Source of the DNA: Candidatus Saccharimonadota bacterium
GTDB taxonomy: Bacteria; Patescibacteriota; Saccharimonadia; Saccharimonadales; EFPC-124
Assembly: GCA_016880595.1 (NCBI GenBank)
Contig: JAEHDC010000041.1
Coordinates: forward strand, 1-13,176
Length of the DNA stretch: 13,176 bases
Direction: 5' to 3'
A program made the position numbers and the translations under genes. The stretch's first letter is position 1. Each line of letters opens with the position of its first letter. Of the stretch, positions 5,696-12,161 are shown piece by piece. The notes beneath the pieces were generated by a model. That model did no database searches. It was not told the origin of the DNA and saw only the letters and a program-made list of their open reading frames with translations.

Positions 5696-6934
5696 ATGAT
5701 TTATTTTACTAATAGCCAATTAAAAGCTCAGTATGGCGTATCTTATGCCGCAATAAATAGGTGGATTAAAACCGCAAAAGAAGGTAAGAATAATTTAATG
5801 TTGTATGAGGAAGGCGGGAAATCGCGCATAGCCAACACCTCAAAAAACGAGTTGATATTAAAAAAGCTTGTGGCAGAAGGCAAGAAGTATTTGAACTCAA
5901 ATGTACGCAAGGTTATTAGACCACAAGAGAAATTTTATGAGCTTTACAGTCGCAAGCAGATTTTAGATATAATAAAAAACTTGGACATACATCAAGAGGT
6001 GCCACTTAAGTATGGCTATTTTGAGCGAGGGGCAAAATATTGGGATGATTATGCCAATCGGTTGTGGAATGAAGAAAATCTAAATTTTTTAAATGCAAAC
6101 GTCGCCTTGCTAAAAGCTAACTTTAGTAATATTAATTCTTATTTAAAAGGTTGCGAACAAGTAAATGTTATTGACGTTGGCTCAGGTAATGGGCTGGCCA
6201 CAAAGGATTTTTTGGGTTATTTGGTCAATCAAGAGCACCTAAAAGTTAAATATATTGCGCTGGATATAAGTGCAGACTTACTCAAGATTGTTGAACGTAA
6301 TGTAAACCAATGGTTTGGCGATAAAATAGAATTTGAGGCATGCAACAGGGATATGACATTCGAACGTTTTGATGATATTATCTCGAGCGAGATAATAGGG
6401 GAAAGCTCTGTAATGACGCGCAATATCGTATTGCTCTTAGGCGGTACCCTTACTAATCTTAGATCACCGAATGAAGCTTTAAATGTTATTTACAATAGCA
6501 TGGATAAGAGTGATCTTGTGCTTTTTACGAATAAGCTTGATTCTGAAGCTAGCCGCCGTTATTTCGATTTTACATCTAGCGAAGAGGATCGAAAACTTGC
6601 TACTCTGTATCGAGTGATTATAGATATGCTAAATATTGACGAATCACTTTACGATATCGAGAGTGGTTATGATGATAAGATTCGCCAACGCTTTATTCGA
6701 ATACGCTTAAAAGTTGCTATTTCTCTAGAGTTTATTTTTAAAGAAGGCAAGAGGGTTGTAGACTTCAACAGTGGCGATACGATTCTATTATGGCGCTATT
6801 GGCATAAATCCGCCACCGAAGTCTTTGACCAATTCCAAGAAAATGGCTTCACCCTGCTCCATTCCAGCCTTGACGTAAACCGTGAATATCTCTTCACCGC
6901 CTCGGCCATAAACATAAAAAATGAGCTTGAATAA
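5696..6934 (+). CDS. EgtD-like SAM-dependent methyltransferase with N-terminal HTH-like segment
   Basis: This 412-residue protein has two parts. Residues 4-60 (FTNSQLKAQYGVSYAAINRW, then basic residues) resemble a helix-turn-helix of the excisionase/MerR type. Residues about 75-410 look like the EgtD/histidine-specific methyltransferase fold: NVIDVGSGNGLATKDFL (157-173, SAM motif I), IALDIS (187-192, acidic loop), and LLLGGTLTNLRSP (246-258), equivalent to the G-(S/T)-x-x-N segment of EgtD. EgtD trimethylates histidine in ergothioneine synthesis, but no EgtB is nearby, so the substrate here is unknown. The first two thirds are AT-rich. No Shine-Dalgarno precedes the ATG. It diverges from the zinc-knuckle group across an operator-like palindrome. 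Confidence 0.75.
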   Translation: MIYFTNSQLKAQYGVSYAAINRWIKTAKEGKNNLMLYEEGGKSRIANTSKNELILKKLVAEGKKYLNSNVRKVIRPQEKFYELYSRKQILDIIKNLDIHQEVPLKYGYFERGAKYWDDYANRLWNEENLNFLNANVALLKANFSNINSYLKGCEQVNVIDVGSGNGLATKDFLGYLVNQEHLKVKYIALDISADLLKIVERNVNQWFGDKIEFEACNRDMTFERFDDIISSEIIGESSVMTRNIVLLLGGTLTNLRSPNEALNVIYNSMDKSDLVLFTNKLDSEASRRYFDFTSSEEDRKLATLYRVIIDMLNIDESLYDIESGYDDKIRQRFIRIRLKVAISLEFIFKEGKRVVDFNSGDTILLWRYWHKSATEVFDQFQENGFTLLHSSLDVNREYLFTASAINIKNELE

Positions 6935-6940
6935 ACAGAT

Positions 6941-7008
6941 CAAAAGCAAAAACCCGCTAGCCGCAACCGCCTCACCCAAAAAATGGGGAGCGAATTGCAA
7001 CTAGCGGG
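6941..7008 (-). terminator. Long intrinsic terminator of the repetitive-protein gene
   Basis: CCCGCTAG (6953-6960) and CTAGCGGG (7001-7008) form a perfect eight-base stem enclosing about 40 bases that can pair further, including CCC-CATTTTTT-GGG. On the minus strand the stem is followed by TTTTTGCTTTTG, so it terminates transcripts of the gene at 7022-7342. It may also cap the convergent methyltransferase mRNA. Confidence 0.7.
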
Positions 7009-7021
7009 GTGGTACTTGTGG

Positions 7022-7342
7022 TTAATAATCGTTAGAGTAGGTGCAACGGCCGTCGCCGTAGTGGTGACGGGTTGTGACTTTGTCGCCAGTGTAAACGTCT
7101 CCACCAACGCTGTCGCCAAAGACGATATTGCCAATGACGATATTCCCTAAGCAAACATCTCCAGTAGCACCAGTATCGGTTTCGGTAACCGTTATTGTGA
7201 GCTGATCAGTGCACCCGCAGGTTTCGCCTGTAAGGGTGTTGACACTAGTTCCTCCCTCAAAATAAACAAAATGGCCACTTATAGCAGTAATGTTCAGCCC
7301 GGAGTAGTCAATACGGTATCCGTTCACGAAGATGCTTGACAC
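7022..7342 (-). CDS. Small Gly/Val-rich repetitive protein, unknown
   Basis: From GTG at 7342 the product has 106 residues. GAGAGG eight bases upstream fixes this start; a longer frame begins with an ATG at 7399 that lies within the promoter region. The chain begins SIFVNGYRIDYSGLNITAIS and shows short hydrophobic-Gly alternation, notably in GDVCLGNIVIGNIVFGDSVGGDV, as in a beta-solenoid. Cysteines occur in CGC and singly later, and it ends with an aromatic, charged tail (TRHHYGDGRCTYSNDY). There is no signal peptide. It is a self-contained unit with promoter, ribosome site and terminator, so expression is likely substantial. I do not recognise the family. Confidence 0.65.
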   Translation of the reverse strand: MSSIFVNGYRIDYSGLNITAISGHFVYFEGGTSVNTLTGETCGCTDQLTITVTETDTGATGDVCLGNIVIGNIVFGDSVGGDVYTGDKVTTRHHYGDGRCTYSNDY

Positions 7343-7370
7343 GTGAATTTCCTCTCTAAGATCTATGCCG

Positions 7371-7384
7371 AAAAGTACACTTTT
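7371..7384 (-). promoter_or_regulatory. Inverted repeat in the 5' leader
   Basis: AAAAGT-GT-ACTTTT (minus strand) lies just downstream of the predicted transcription start of the repetitive-protein gene. It could be an operator or a leader hairpin. Confidence 0.3.
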
Positions 7385-7387
7385 ATT

Positions 7388-7416
7388 ACTATAACACATA
7401 TCTTAAATAAATGCAA
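7388..7416 (-). promoter_or_regulatory. Promoter of the repetitive-protein gene
   Basis: On the minus strand TTGCAT (7416-7411), a 17-base spacer and TATAGT (7393-7388) form a sigma-70-like promoter. The predicted start near 7381 gives a leader of about 38 bases with GAGAGG before the GTG. Confidence 0.55.
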
Positions 7417-7565
7417 TACAAGAATAAACACTAGTTCATTGTTATAGGAGGTTATACGGCAATTTTACGCAGAAGAATCAAGATGCTACCTCTGTTTATG
7501 AATTATCATGAATCCTTGCCAAGGTTAGCTTGCTGGCGTATCATAAGATTAAATATAAGGTTTTT

Positions 7566-7973
7566 ATGCTTAAAAAAGTTGCGCTTATAGTTGGTTTTAT
7601 CTGTTTTATCTCTGGTCTGCTTGGTTTTGTGCCGGGTTTTAGCGGCTATAATAATGACGGCCAGCAGCTTTTGCTGGGTATTTTTGCCACAACAACTGGT
7701 TACAATATAGTCAGCATTGTTCTTGGTGCGGCTGGTTTGGCAGTCGCTTTGAGCACAAAATGGTCCAAAATCTATCTTATCGCTGTTGGAGCCGTTAGTT
7801 GCTTGGCGGCTTTGATCGGTTTTTCTGATCCCACGTTGTTTGGTTTGGCAAATGTTAACACTGCGGACAACTGGGCGAATCTAGCTTTTGCAATAATAAT
7901 TCTTGGGGCGGCCTTTGGAATTCATCCAGATTACAGTATCTCTTTTCCAAAAAAGAAGTCTAAAAAAGGGTAG
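7566..7973 (+). CDS. Four-helix integral membrane protein (DUF4383-like)
   Basis: The 135-residue product starts at ATG 7566 with TAAGG five bases upstream; a TTG start 12 codons earlier is unlikely. Four hydrophobic helices are visible: about 5-25 (LIVGFICFISGLLGFVPGF), 38-62, 70-90 and 105-122. The FVPGF turn after helix 1 and the LLLGIF start of the second segment recall the DUF4383 family of small bacterial membrane proteins. The C-terminus is basic (KKKSKKG) and would lie inside. It overlaps the convergent helicase gene by 14 bases. Its function is unknown. Confidence 0.7.
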   Translation: MLKKVALIVGFICFISGLLGFVPGFSGYNNDGQQLLLGIFATTTGYNIVSIVLGAAGLAVALSTKWSKIYLIAVGAVSCLAALIGFSDPTLFGLANVNTADNWANLAFAIIILGAAFGIHPDYSISFPKKKSKKG

Positions 7974-9666
7974 TTTGTGCGCGCTTGATCTGGCGTTTTT
8001 TAGCTCGAAGTTTATCCTTTGTTAAGCTAGCGTCAATCTGATGCGGCAAATTATAGGGGTCAATTGCAGCAGCAAAGCTAGAAAGCTCGGCTGGCTGGCC
8101 GTTGCGTTTTTGTGCGTGCAGGATGTCTAGTTGCTGTTTTGCACGAGTTACGGCCACGTAAAACAGCCGTCGCTCTTCTTCAATATCGCCGCGCTTGCTT
8201 GGCAGAATTCCGTTTTCCGCGCCAATAAGTATGACGTGCGGAAATTCTAAGCCTTTTGCGGCATGAATTGTTAGTAGGGTTACGGCTTCGGCGCGTGGAT
8301 CGTAAAAACTGTTTGTGGCAATTTTATCAAAATACGCTGTTGCTTCTTTAACAGAGGTGAATTGCACTAGAACACTTAGCAGCTGGCTGAGGTTATCGTC
8401 TGGCTCAAAGCCAAAAGCAGAGATTAATTGCTCGGCTAGATTAAATGGCCTGGTGCTAGGATCAAATTGTTTACTAAATGTAAAAGTTTGCTGGTGGCTC
8501 ATATTGTTAATGGATATTTGGCGCGATTCGTCTGCAATTTTTGCCAGCAGTTGGACAATGGTTTGTACGTTTGGCTCATCATAAGGTGAGCCGTCGCCAA
8601 TAATTTGCATTGGGATTCCGGATTCGGCAAAGGATTTATGCAAAACTCTGGCTGCTGAGCGGCTGCGATATAAAACGGCAAAATCGCGCAAGCTGCGGTG
8701 TTGGCTGGTGCTGTCGTCGCTGATGGCATTTAGCAAATCACTGCCGCCGATGGCTTGCTGGATGCGTTTTATAACCCACGCGGCTTCGCTGAACTCGTTA
8801 AGTACCTCTGTTATTACGGCTTTACCCGGTTCCTGATTGTGCGCGGTTAACTTTGGTAATTGCGGATAAATGCTGTTTGCGATAGTTACTATGTTACTGC
8901 ATGAACGGTAGTTGATGTCAAGGGTTATTTGCGTGGCTTGTTTAAAATCTTGCGCAAACTTACCAAAGATGTCGCCGCTGGCGCCGCGAAAACCATAAAT
9001 TGACTGCTGCGGATCGCCAATTACAAACAGGCTGTTGCTACCGTTCAACAGATGTAGAAGCTGATATTGTAGTAAATTTGTATCTTGAAATTCATCAACC
9101 AGAATGTGGGCAAAGCGCTGACGGATTTTGTTTTGCCAGGCAGCATCAGCCTTGAGTAGGTTATGGGTTTGCAAAAGAAGGTCGTCAAAATCACAGAGGT
9201 TTTGCTCGGCAAGTTTGGCGTTGTATGCATCTGTTAGGCGCCTAATTTCTGGACTTTCTTTGGCAAGATTTTTGGCTCGAGAGACTAGCAGGCTTAATTC
9301 GCGCCTTGAAACTCCGCTTAGTGCGCTGGGTTTTGGCAAGTTTTTTAACAGCACCAAGCGCTCTGGCTCAGATATGAACTGCGGTATTGCTCCTTGTTTT
9401 TCTTTGAGTAGATCAAAACATAAACTGTGAAAGGTGGCAACTCTTAGGCCATTTGCGCCACGGTTTTTAAGACGCTCGGACATTTCTTCGGCAGCTTTTT
9501 TAGTGAAGGTTAGCGCTAAAATGCTTTTGGGCTGAGCGCCATTTTTTTGTAGGTAACAGATGCGCTCTACCAAGGTTTTAGTTTTGCCGGTGCCTGGTCC
9601 GGCAATAATTGCCACTGGCCCAAGCGGTGCGCAGATAGCTTTTTGTTGCTGCGAGTTGGGTTTCAT
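7960..9666 (-). CDS. Compact UvrD/PcrA-type superfamily 1 DNA helicase
   Basis: This 568-residue protein unwinds DNA 3' to 5' using ATP. All superfamily 1A motifs are present: Walker A GPGTGKT (23-29), ALTFTKKAAEEM (51-62), VDEFQDTN (190-197), GDPQQSIYGFRGA (217-229), NYRS (252-255), TIHAAKGLEF (466-475) and VAVTRAK (504-510). It is about 150 residues shorter than E. coli UvrD, mainly between motifs IV and V, where the 2B domain lies. The last five residues are QTTLF, which fits a sliding-clamp-binding peptide. The ATG follows the stop of the endonuclease Q gene by two bases, so the two are coupled. Confidence 0.9.
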   Translation of the reverse strand: MKPNSQQQKAICAPLGPVAIIAGPGTGKTKTLVERICYLQKNGAQPKSILALTFTKKAAEEMSERLKNRGANGLRVATFHSLCFDLLKEKQGAIPQFISEPERLVLLKNLPKPSALSGVSRRELSLLVSRAKNLAKESPEIRRLTDAYNAKLAEQNLCDFDDLLLQTHNLLKADAAWQNKIRQRFAHILVDEFQDTNLLQYQLLHLLNGSNSLFVIGDPQQSIYGFRGASGDIFGKFAQDFKQATQITLDINYRSCSNIVTIANSIYPQLPKLTAHNQEPGKAVITEVLNEFSEAAWVIKRIQQAIGGSDLLNAISDDSTSQHRSLRDFAVLYRSRSAARVLHKSFAESGIPMQIIGDGSPYDEPNVQTIVQLLAKIADESRQISINNMSHQQTFTFSKQFDPSTRPFNLAEQLISAFGFEPDDNLSQLLSVLVQFTSVKEATAYFDKIATNSFYDPRAEAVTLLTIHAAKGLEFPHVILIGAENGILPSKRGDIEEERRLFYVAVTRAKQQLDILHAQKRNGQPAELSSFAAAIDPYNLPHQIDASLTKDKLRAKKRQIKRAQTTLF

Positions 9667-9668
9667 GC

Positions 9669-10961
9669 CTACAAAAGTGACATTTGGTTAATGGTTTGGC
9701 TGCGTTCCTGCGAGTTTTTAAAAACTTTGATTGTGCCAAAAACGCCGTCGTAACCAGCTTCGCGCACAACGTTGCCGCTGCGCATGCGTTTGATTGCCAT
9801 GGCCAGAAGCGGTTGGCCAGCTTCGCGAATGACCTCTGTTGGAACGGTGCGTAGAATGCTAAATTCGTCACCAAGGCGCGCTAGGATGTCATGGTAATCT
9901 GTTTGCACGGCTTTGCTGCTGGTGCTTGCCACGCCGCGTAGCTCGGCCAAAATTTCGGCTAGTGGAATGATGTATTCAACGTTTTTTGCAGCTTTGGAAA
10001 CATAGCCATCTGGTCGCGAGGCTAGTGCGCCAACTCTGTTGAGAACGCCAACTACCAGAGGTTTTGCGCAGGTCGGACAGATACCGCCGTGCGCGGCAGT
10101 TTGCTCTGGCGTGCAGCGTAGGTTGCAGGCGCGGTGGCCGTCGGCGTGGTATTTGCCTTCTTCTGGAAAGAATTCGATGGTGCCGCGCAGGCGGTTGTCA
10201 TTTGTGGTGATGGCGCCGATGATGTCGTCGTAATTAAGCTCGGCTGCGATTACGGTAGCTTCGCGCCCTAGTTTTTGCGGCGAGTGGGCGTCGGAATTAG
10301 AGATGATGGTCACGCCGTCTAGGCCTTTGACGCGCCAGTTCATGGCCGGGTCGCTGCTTAGCCCGGTTTCTATGGCGTGAATGTGCGGCGATAGCTCCTC
10401 GTAGGCTTCCTCTATGGAGTCAAAACCAGATTTGCTGCCAAATAGTCCAAACCATGGCGTCCAGATGTGCGCTGGGATGTACTGCCCGGTTGGCGCGCAT
10501 TCCAGCAAGATCCGCAGCAGTTCTTTGCTGTCCAAGCCCAAGATTGGACGGCCGTCAGCTTTGAGGTTGCCAATGCGCTCGAGGCGTGAATTTATAGCGC
10601 TGACCTCTGTAAAACTTGGTACTACCAGCACTTGATGTAGCTTGCGAACTTTGTCGCCTTTTTTGTAGATTGTGGCGATCTCGGACGTTGGCACAAAGCG
10701 GATTAAACTGTCGTGAACGCTTGGCGGCAAAGTTTTGTCTATCTCGTTGGCAATACTTTTTTTAACTTTAAATAGGCCTGGCTCGGCTGGCTCCAACTTG
10801 TCTCGTAGCTCAGCAAACCAAGTTGGATGCGTAAAATCCCCAGTGCCGATTATGTGAATACCCTTGAGTTTACCCCAGTAATAAAGCCCTTCGATGTTGC
10901 AACTCTTGCTAGTGGCTCGCGAAAGATGCGAGTGAATGTGGAGGTCAACGATGTGTTGCAT
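9669..10961 (-). CDS. Endonuclease Q (PHP-fold nuclease for deaminated bases)
   Basis: The 430-residue product matches the EndoQ family, which cuts DNA 5' of uracil, hypoxanthine, xanthine and abasic sites. The PHP metal site is visible: DLHIHSHLS (6-14), GTGDFTHP (39-46), HQVLVVPSF (109-117), IPAHIWTPWFGLFGSKSGF (162-180), ETGLSSDP (198-205) and SNSDAHSP (221-228). A zinc-finger follows, with cysteines at 279, 283, 295 and 298. The protein ends in QMSLL, the same pentapeptide that E. coli MutS uses to bind the beta clamp. It lies seven bases after a membrane protein gene and two bases before the helicase gene. No strong ribosome site precedes its ATG, so translation is probably coupled. Confidence 0.88.
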   Translation of the reverse strand: MQHIVDLHIHSHLSRATSKSCNIEGLYYWGKLKGIHIIGTGDFTHPTWFAELRDKLEPAEPGLFKVKKSIANEIDKTLPPSVHDSLIRFVPTSEIATIYKKGDKVRKLHQVLVVPSFTEVSAINSRLERIGNLKADGRPILGLDSKELLRILLECAPTGQYIPAHIWTPWFGLFGSKSGFDSIEEAYEELSPHIHAIETGLSSDPAMNWRVKGLDGVTIISNSDAHSPQKLGREATVIAAELNYDDIIGAITTNDNRLRGTIEFFPEEGKYHADGHRACNLRCTPEQTAAHGGICPTCAKPLVVGVLNRVGALASRPDGYVSKAAKNVEYIIPLAEILAELRGVASTSSKAVQTDYHDILARLGDEFSILRTVPTEVIREAGQPLLAMAIKRMRSGNVVREAGYDGVFGTIKVFKNSQERSQTINQMSLL

Positions 10962-10968
10962 GATAAAT

Positions 10969-11583
10969 TTAGCTTTGGTTGGTTTTGCGAGCTTCGCGGC
11001 GTGCCTTGTAATGACGCACTACGTGGCGGCCAACAAGATGGACGTTTAGTGCAACAAGCGTTCCTACAAGTGTTATGACCCAACCCAGGAATGATAGCCA
11101 CAAAAGTTGTGCTTGATGTTGTTCTACAAGACCTAGATTGCGACCGCTCAGTACGTAGTAAGAGGCAGATTTGTCTGATAGCGTGGCGCGCTTAATAACC
11201 GTTGCATAACGCACGCCGCTGGTTGGCTGCCAAACGTATTTTGTTTCAGTGTTTGCGGCAGCGTCTACAGCGTCAAAGACGCCACTTGGCTGTAACATGT
11301 TAGTTGGTGCCGAGACAGAGCTGGCAATAATGTTGCCATCTTGATCGTAAACAATTCCAAAAGGTTGGTAGCTTTGAGATGGATCAATGAAATTACCAAG
11401 GTCAAGCTTATTAGTTTGTACGCCACTTTTTACAATATCGTTTGCCCAGTCTTCGGCAAGCTGAATTTGCGTGTCGTAAGACGTTTCCCACAAGATTTGA
11501 TGAATAACGGTGTACATTGTGCCGATAATAAACGTGGCCAGCACAGCCAAAGGAGCCCAAGTTTTTAGAGCATTGCGGATCAT
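10969..11583 (-). CDS. Two-helix membrane protein with sensor-like outer domain
   Basis: From ATG 11583 the product has 204 residues. Helix 1 lies at about 8-30 and helix 2 at about 160-186, enclosing some 130 residues outside with FGIVYDQDGNIIASS, a strand-turn-strand typical of Cache/PAS-like sensor domains. The cytoplasmic tail (HYKARREARK) is short and basic; there is no histidine kinase or other output domain. An upstream GTG (11598) would make the TATAAT box code for residues, so I reject it. The gene heads the operon with endonuclease Q and the helicase. Its link to DNA repair is not obvious; it may simply share a promoter. Confidence 0.72.
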   Translation of the reverse strand: MIRNALKTWAPLAVLATFIIGTMYTVIHQILWETSYDTQIQLAEDWANDIVKSGVQTNKLDLGNFIDPSQSYQPFGIVYDQDGNIIASSVSAPTNMLQPSGVFDAVDAAANTETKYVWQPTSGVRYATVIKRATLSDKSASYYVLSGRNLGLVEQHQAQLLWLSFLGWVITLVGTLVALNVHLVGRHVVRHYKARREARKTNQS

Positions 11584-11589
11584 ATTTTT

Positions 11590-11595
11590 ATTATA
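11590..11595 (-). promoter_or_regulatory. TATAAT box giving a leaderless start
   Basis: A perfect TATAAT on the minus strand ends six bases before the ATG at 11583. The expected transcription start coincides with the A of the ATG. No Shine-Dalgarno is present. Confidence 0.55.
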
Positions 11596-11634
11596 CACAA
11601 ATTTTAGGTTTTAGCTAAAGAATGCAGGACTCAT

Positions 11635-11662
11635 TTGACACTTTGAAAGTATCTAATAAATT
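11635..11662 (+). promoter_or_regulatory. Plus-strand promoter in the hairpin spacer
   Basis: TTGACA at 11635-11640 is a perfect -35 element; TAAATT at 11657-11662 follows after 16 bases and matches four of six -10 positions. Transcription would start near 11669 and meet the terminator-like hairpin at 11687-11718 within about 50 bases. Confidence 0.4.
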
Positions 11663-11681
11663 ACCTAAACGCCCAAAGTGT
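11638..11681. repeat. Stem-loop 1 of the spacer
   Basis: ACACTTTG (11638-11645) and CAAAGTGT (11674-11681) are perfect complements separated by 28 bases. The left arm overlaps the -35 element, so this may be a DNA-level operator rather than an RNA hairpin. Confidence 0.45.
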
Positions 11682-11686
11682 ATGTG

Positions 11687-11718
11687 CTTGCCGTTTTATG
11701 AGGCGGCAAGTATTTTTT
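11687..11718 (+). terminator. Stem-loop 2, intrinsic terminator (plus strand)
   Basis: CTTGCCG (11687-11693) and CGGCAAG (11704-11710) pair across a ten-base loop and are followed by TATTTTTT. This is a standard intrinsic terminator for plus-strand transcripts, yet no plus-strand gene lies upstream. Confidence 0.55.
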
Positions 11719-11721
11719 ATG

Positions 11722-11760
11722 CTTCTCCTAATGCGCCGTTTTTCGGCATATTAGGAGAAG
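11722..11760. repeat. Stem-loop 3, 11-bp perfect stem
   Basis: CTTCTCCTAAT and ATTAGGAGAAG are perfect complements; the loop holds a further GCCG-TTTTT-CGGC stem. It is followed without gap by stem-loop 4. Neither strand has a T-run directly after it. Confidence 0.6.
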
Positions 11761-11801
11761 GCAGGAGCCTCTAGAATCCGAAGATCCAAAAAGGCTCCTG
11801 C
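11761..11801. repeat. Stem-loop 4, 9-bp perfect stem
   Basis: GCAGGAGCC (11761-11769) and GGCTCCTGC (11793-11801) pair across 23 bases. It lies 12 bases beyond the stop of the minus-strand cassette, where it may protect the mRNA 3' end or aid termination together with stem-loop 3. Confidence 0.6.
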
Positions 11802-11813
11802 ACAATTGTTTTC

Positions 11814-12161
11814 CTATTGCATCAGTTCTTGCTCGGAGAGCGATCCCTTAGTCTCAGGTTGTGCTGGATAATAAGCAATGACTCGCTCGTGCCCTCCTTC
11901 GCTGTGTATTACTGAAATTGGGTGATCCGCACTTACAATCGCTAGCCAAGCAACATAATTCTGGTCATCTGGATTGGTAACGATTACGAATAAATCTTTT
12001 GAGGTTAGTGGCTCTACTCGGAGTAGATTAATGGCATCGGATAGGTGCCCATGAAAACGGAATACCCCACCCCACTGGAGGCAGAGCATTCCGCCAACGA
12101 GCGAGGTGGGGCGTTTCATCCCAGGGAATGATTTGTTTCTGAGATGAAGTGTGAGGCTCAC
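11814..12161 (-). CDS. Unknown 115-residue protein, last gene of the cassette
   Basis: The frame opens with GTG overlapping the kinase stop (GTGA), giving 115 residues; an ATG 14 codons later is an alternative start. Mid-protein hydrophobic strands (KDLFVIVTNPDDQNYVAWLAIV) followed by HPISVIHSEGGHERVIAYY suggest a small alpha/beta or all-beta fold. No membrane helix or catalytic motif is evident, and I recognise no family. It is the last gene before the hairpin spacer. GC content is similar to the two genes upstream and higher than in most of the window. Confidence 0.55.
   Translation of the reverse strand: MSLTLHLRNKSFPGMKRPTSLVGGMLCLQWGGVFRFHGHLSDAINLLRVEPLTSKDLFVIVTNPDDQNYVAWLAIVSADHPISVIHSEGGHERVIAYYPAQPETKGSLSEQELMQ

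Noticed and set aside
7343..7399. Upstream ATG start for the repetitive protein
   Set aside because: The ATG is at about the -10 to -20 region of a good promoter, and a GTG with GAGAGG lies downstream.
7447..7565. AGGAGG without a gene (7447-7452) and a 35-codon ORF from about 7482
   Set aside because: No start codon stands at the right distance from AGGAGG, and the ORF runs into the real membrane-protein gene in another frame.
11596..11598. GTG start of the sensor-like protein
   Set aside because: The extra codons consist of the TATAAT promoter box itself.
11638..11801. CRISPR array or integron attC sites
   Set aside because: The stems differ in sequence and length, with no repeated unit, and no integron core motifs were seen.
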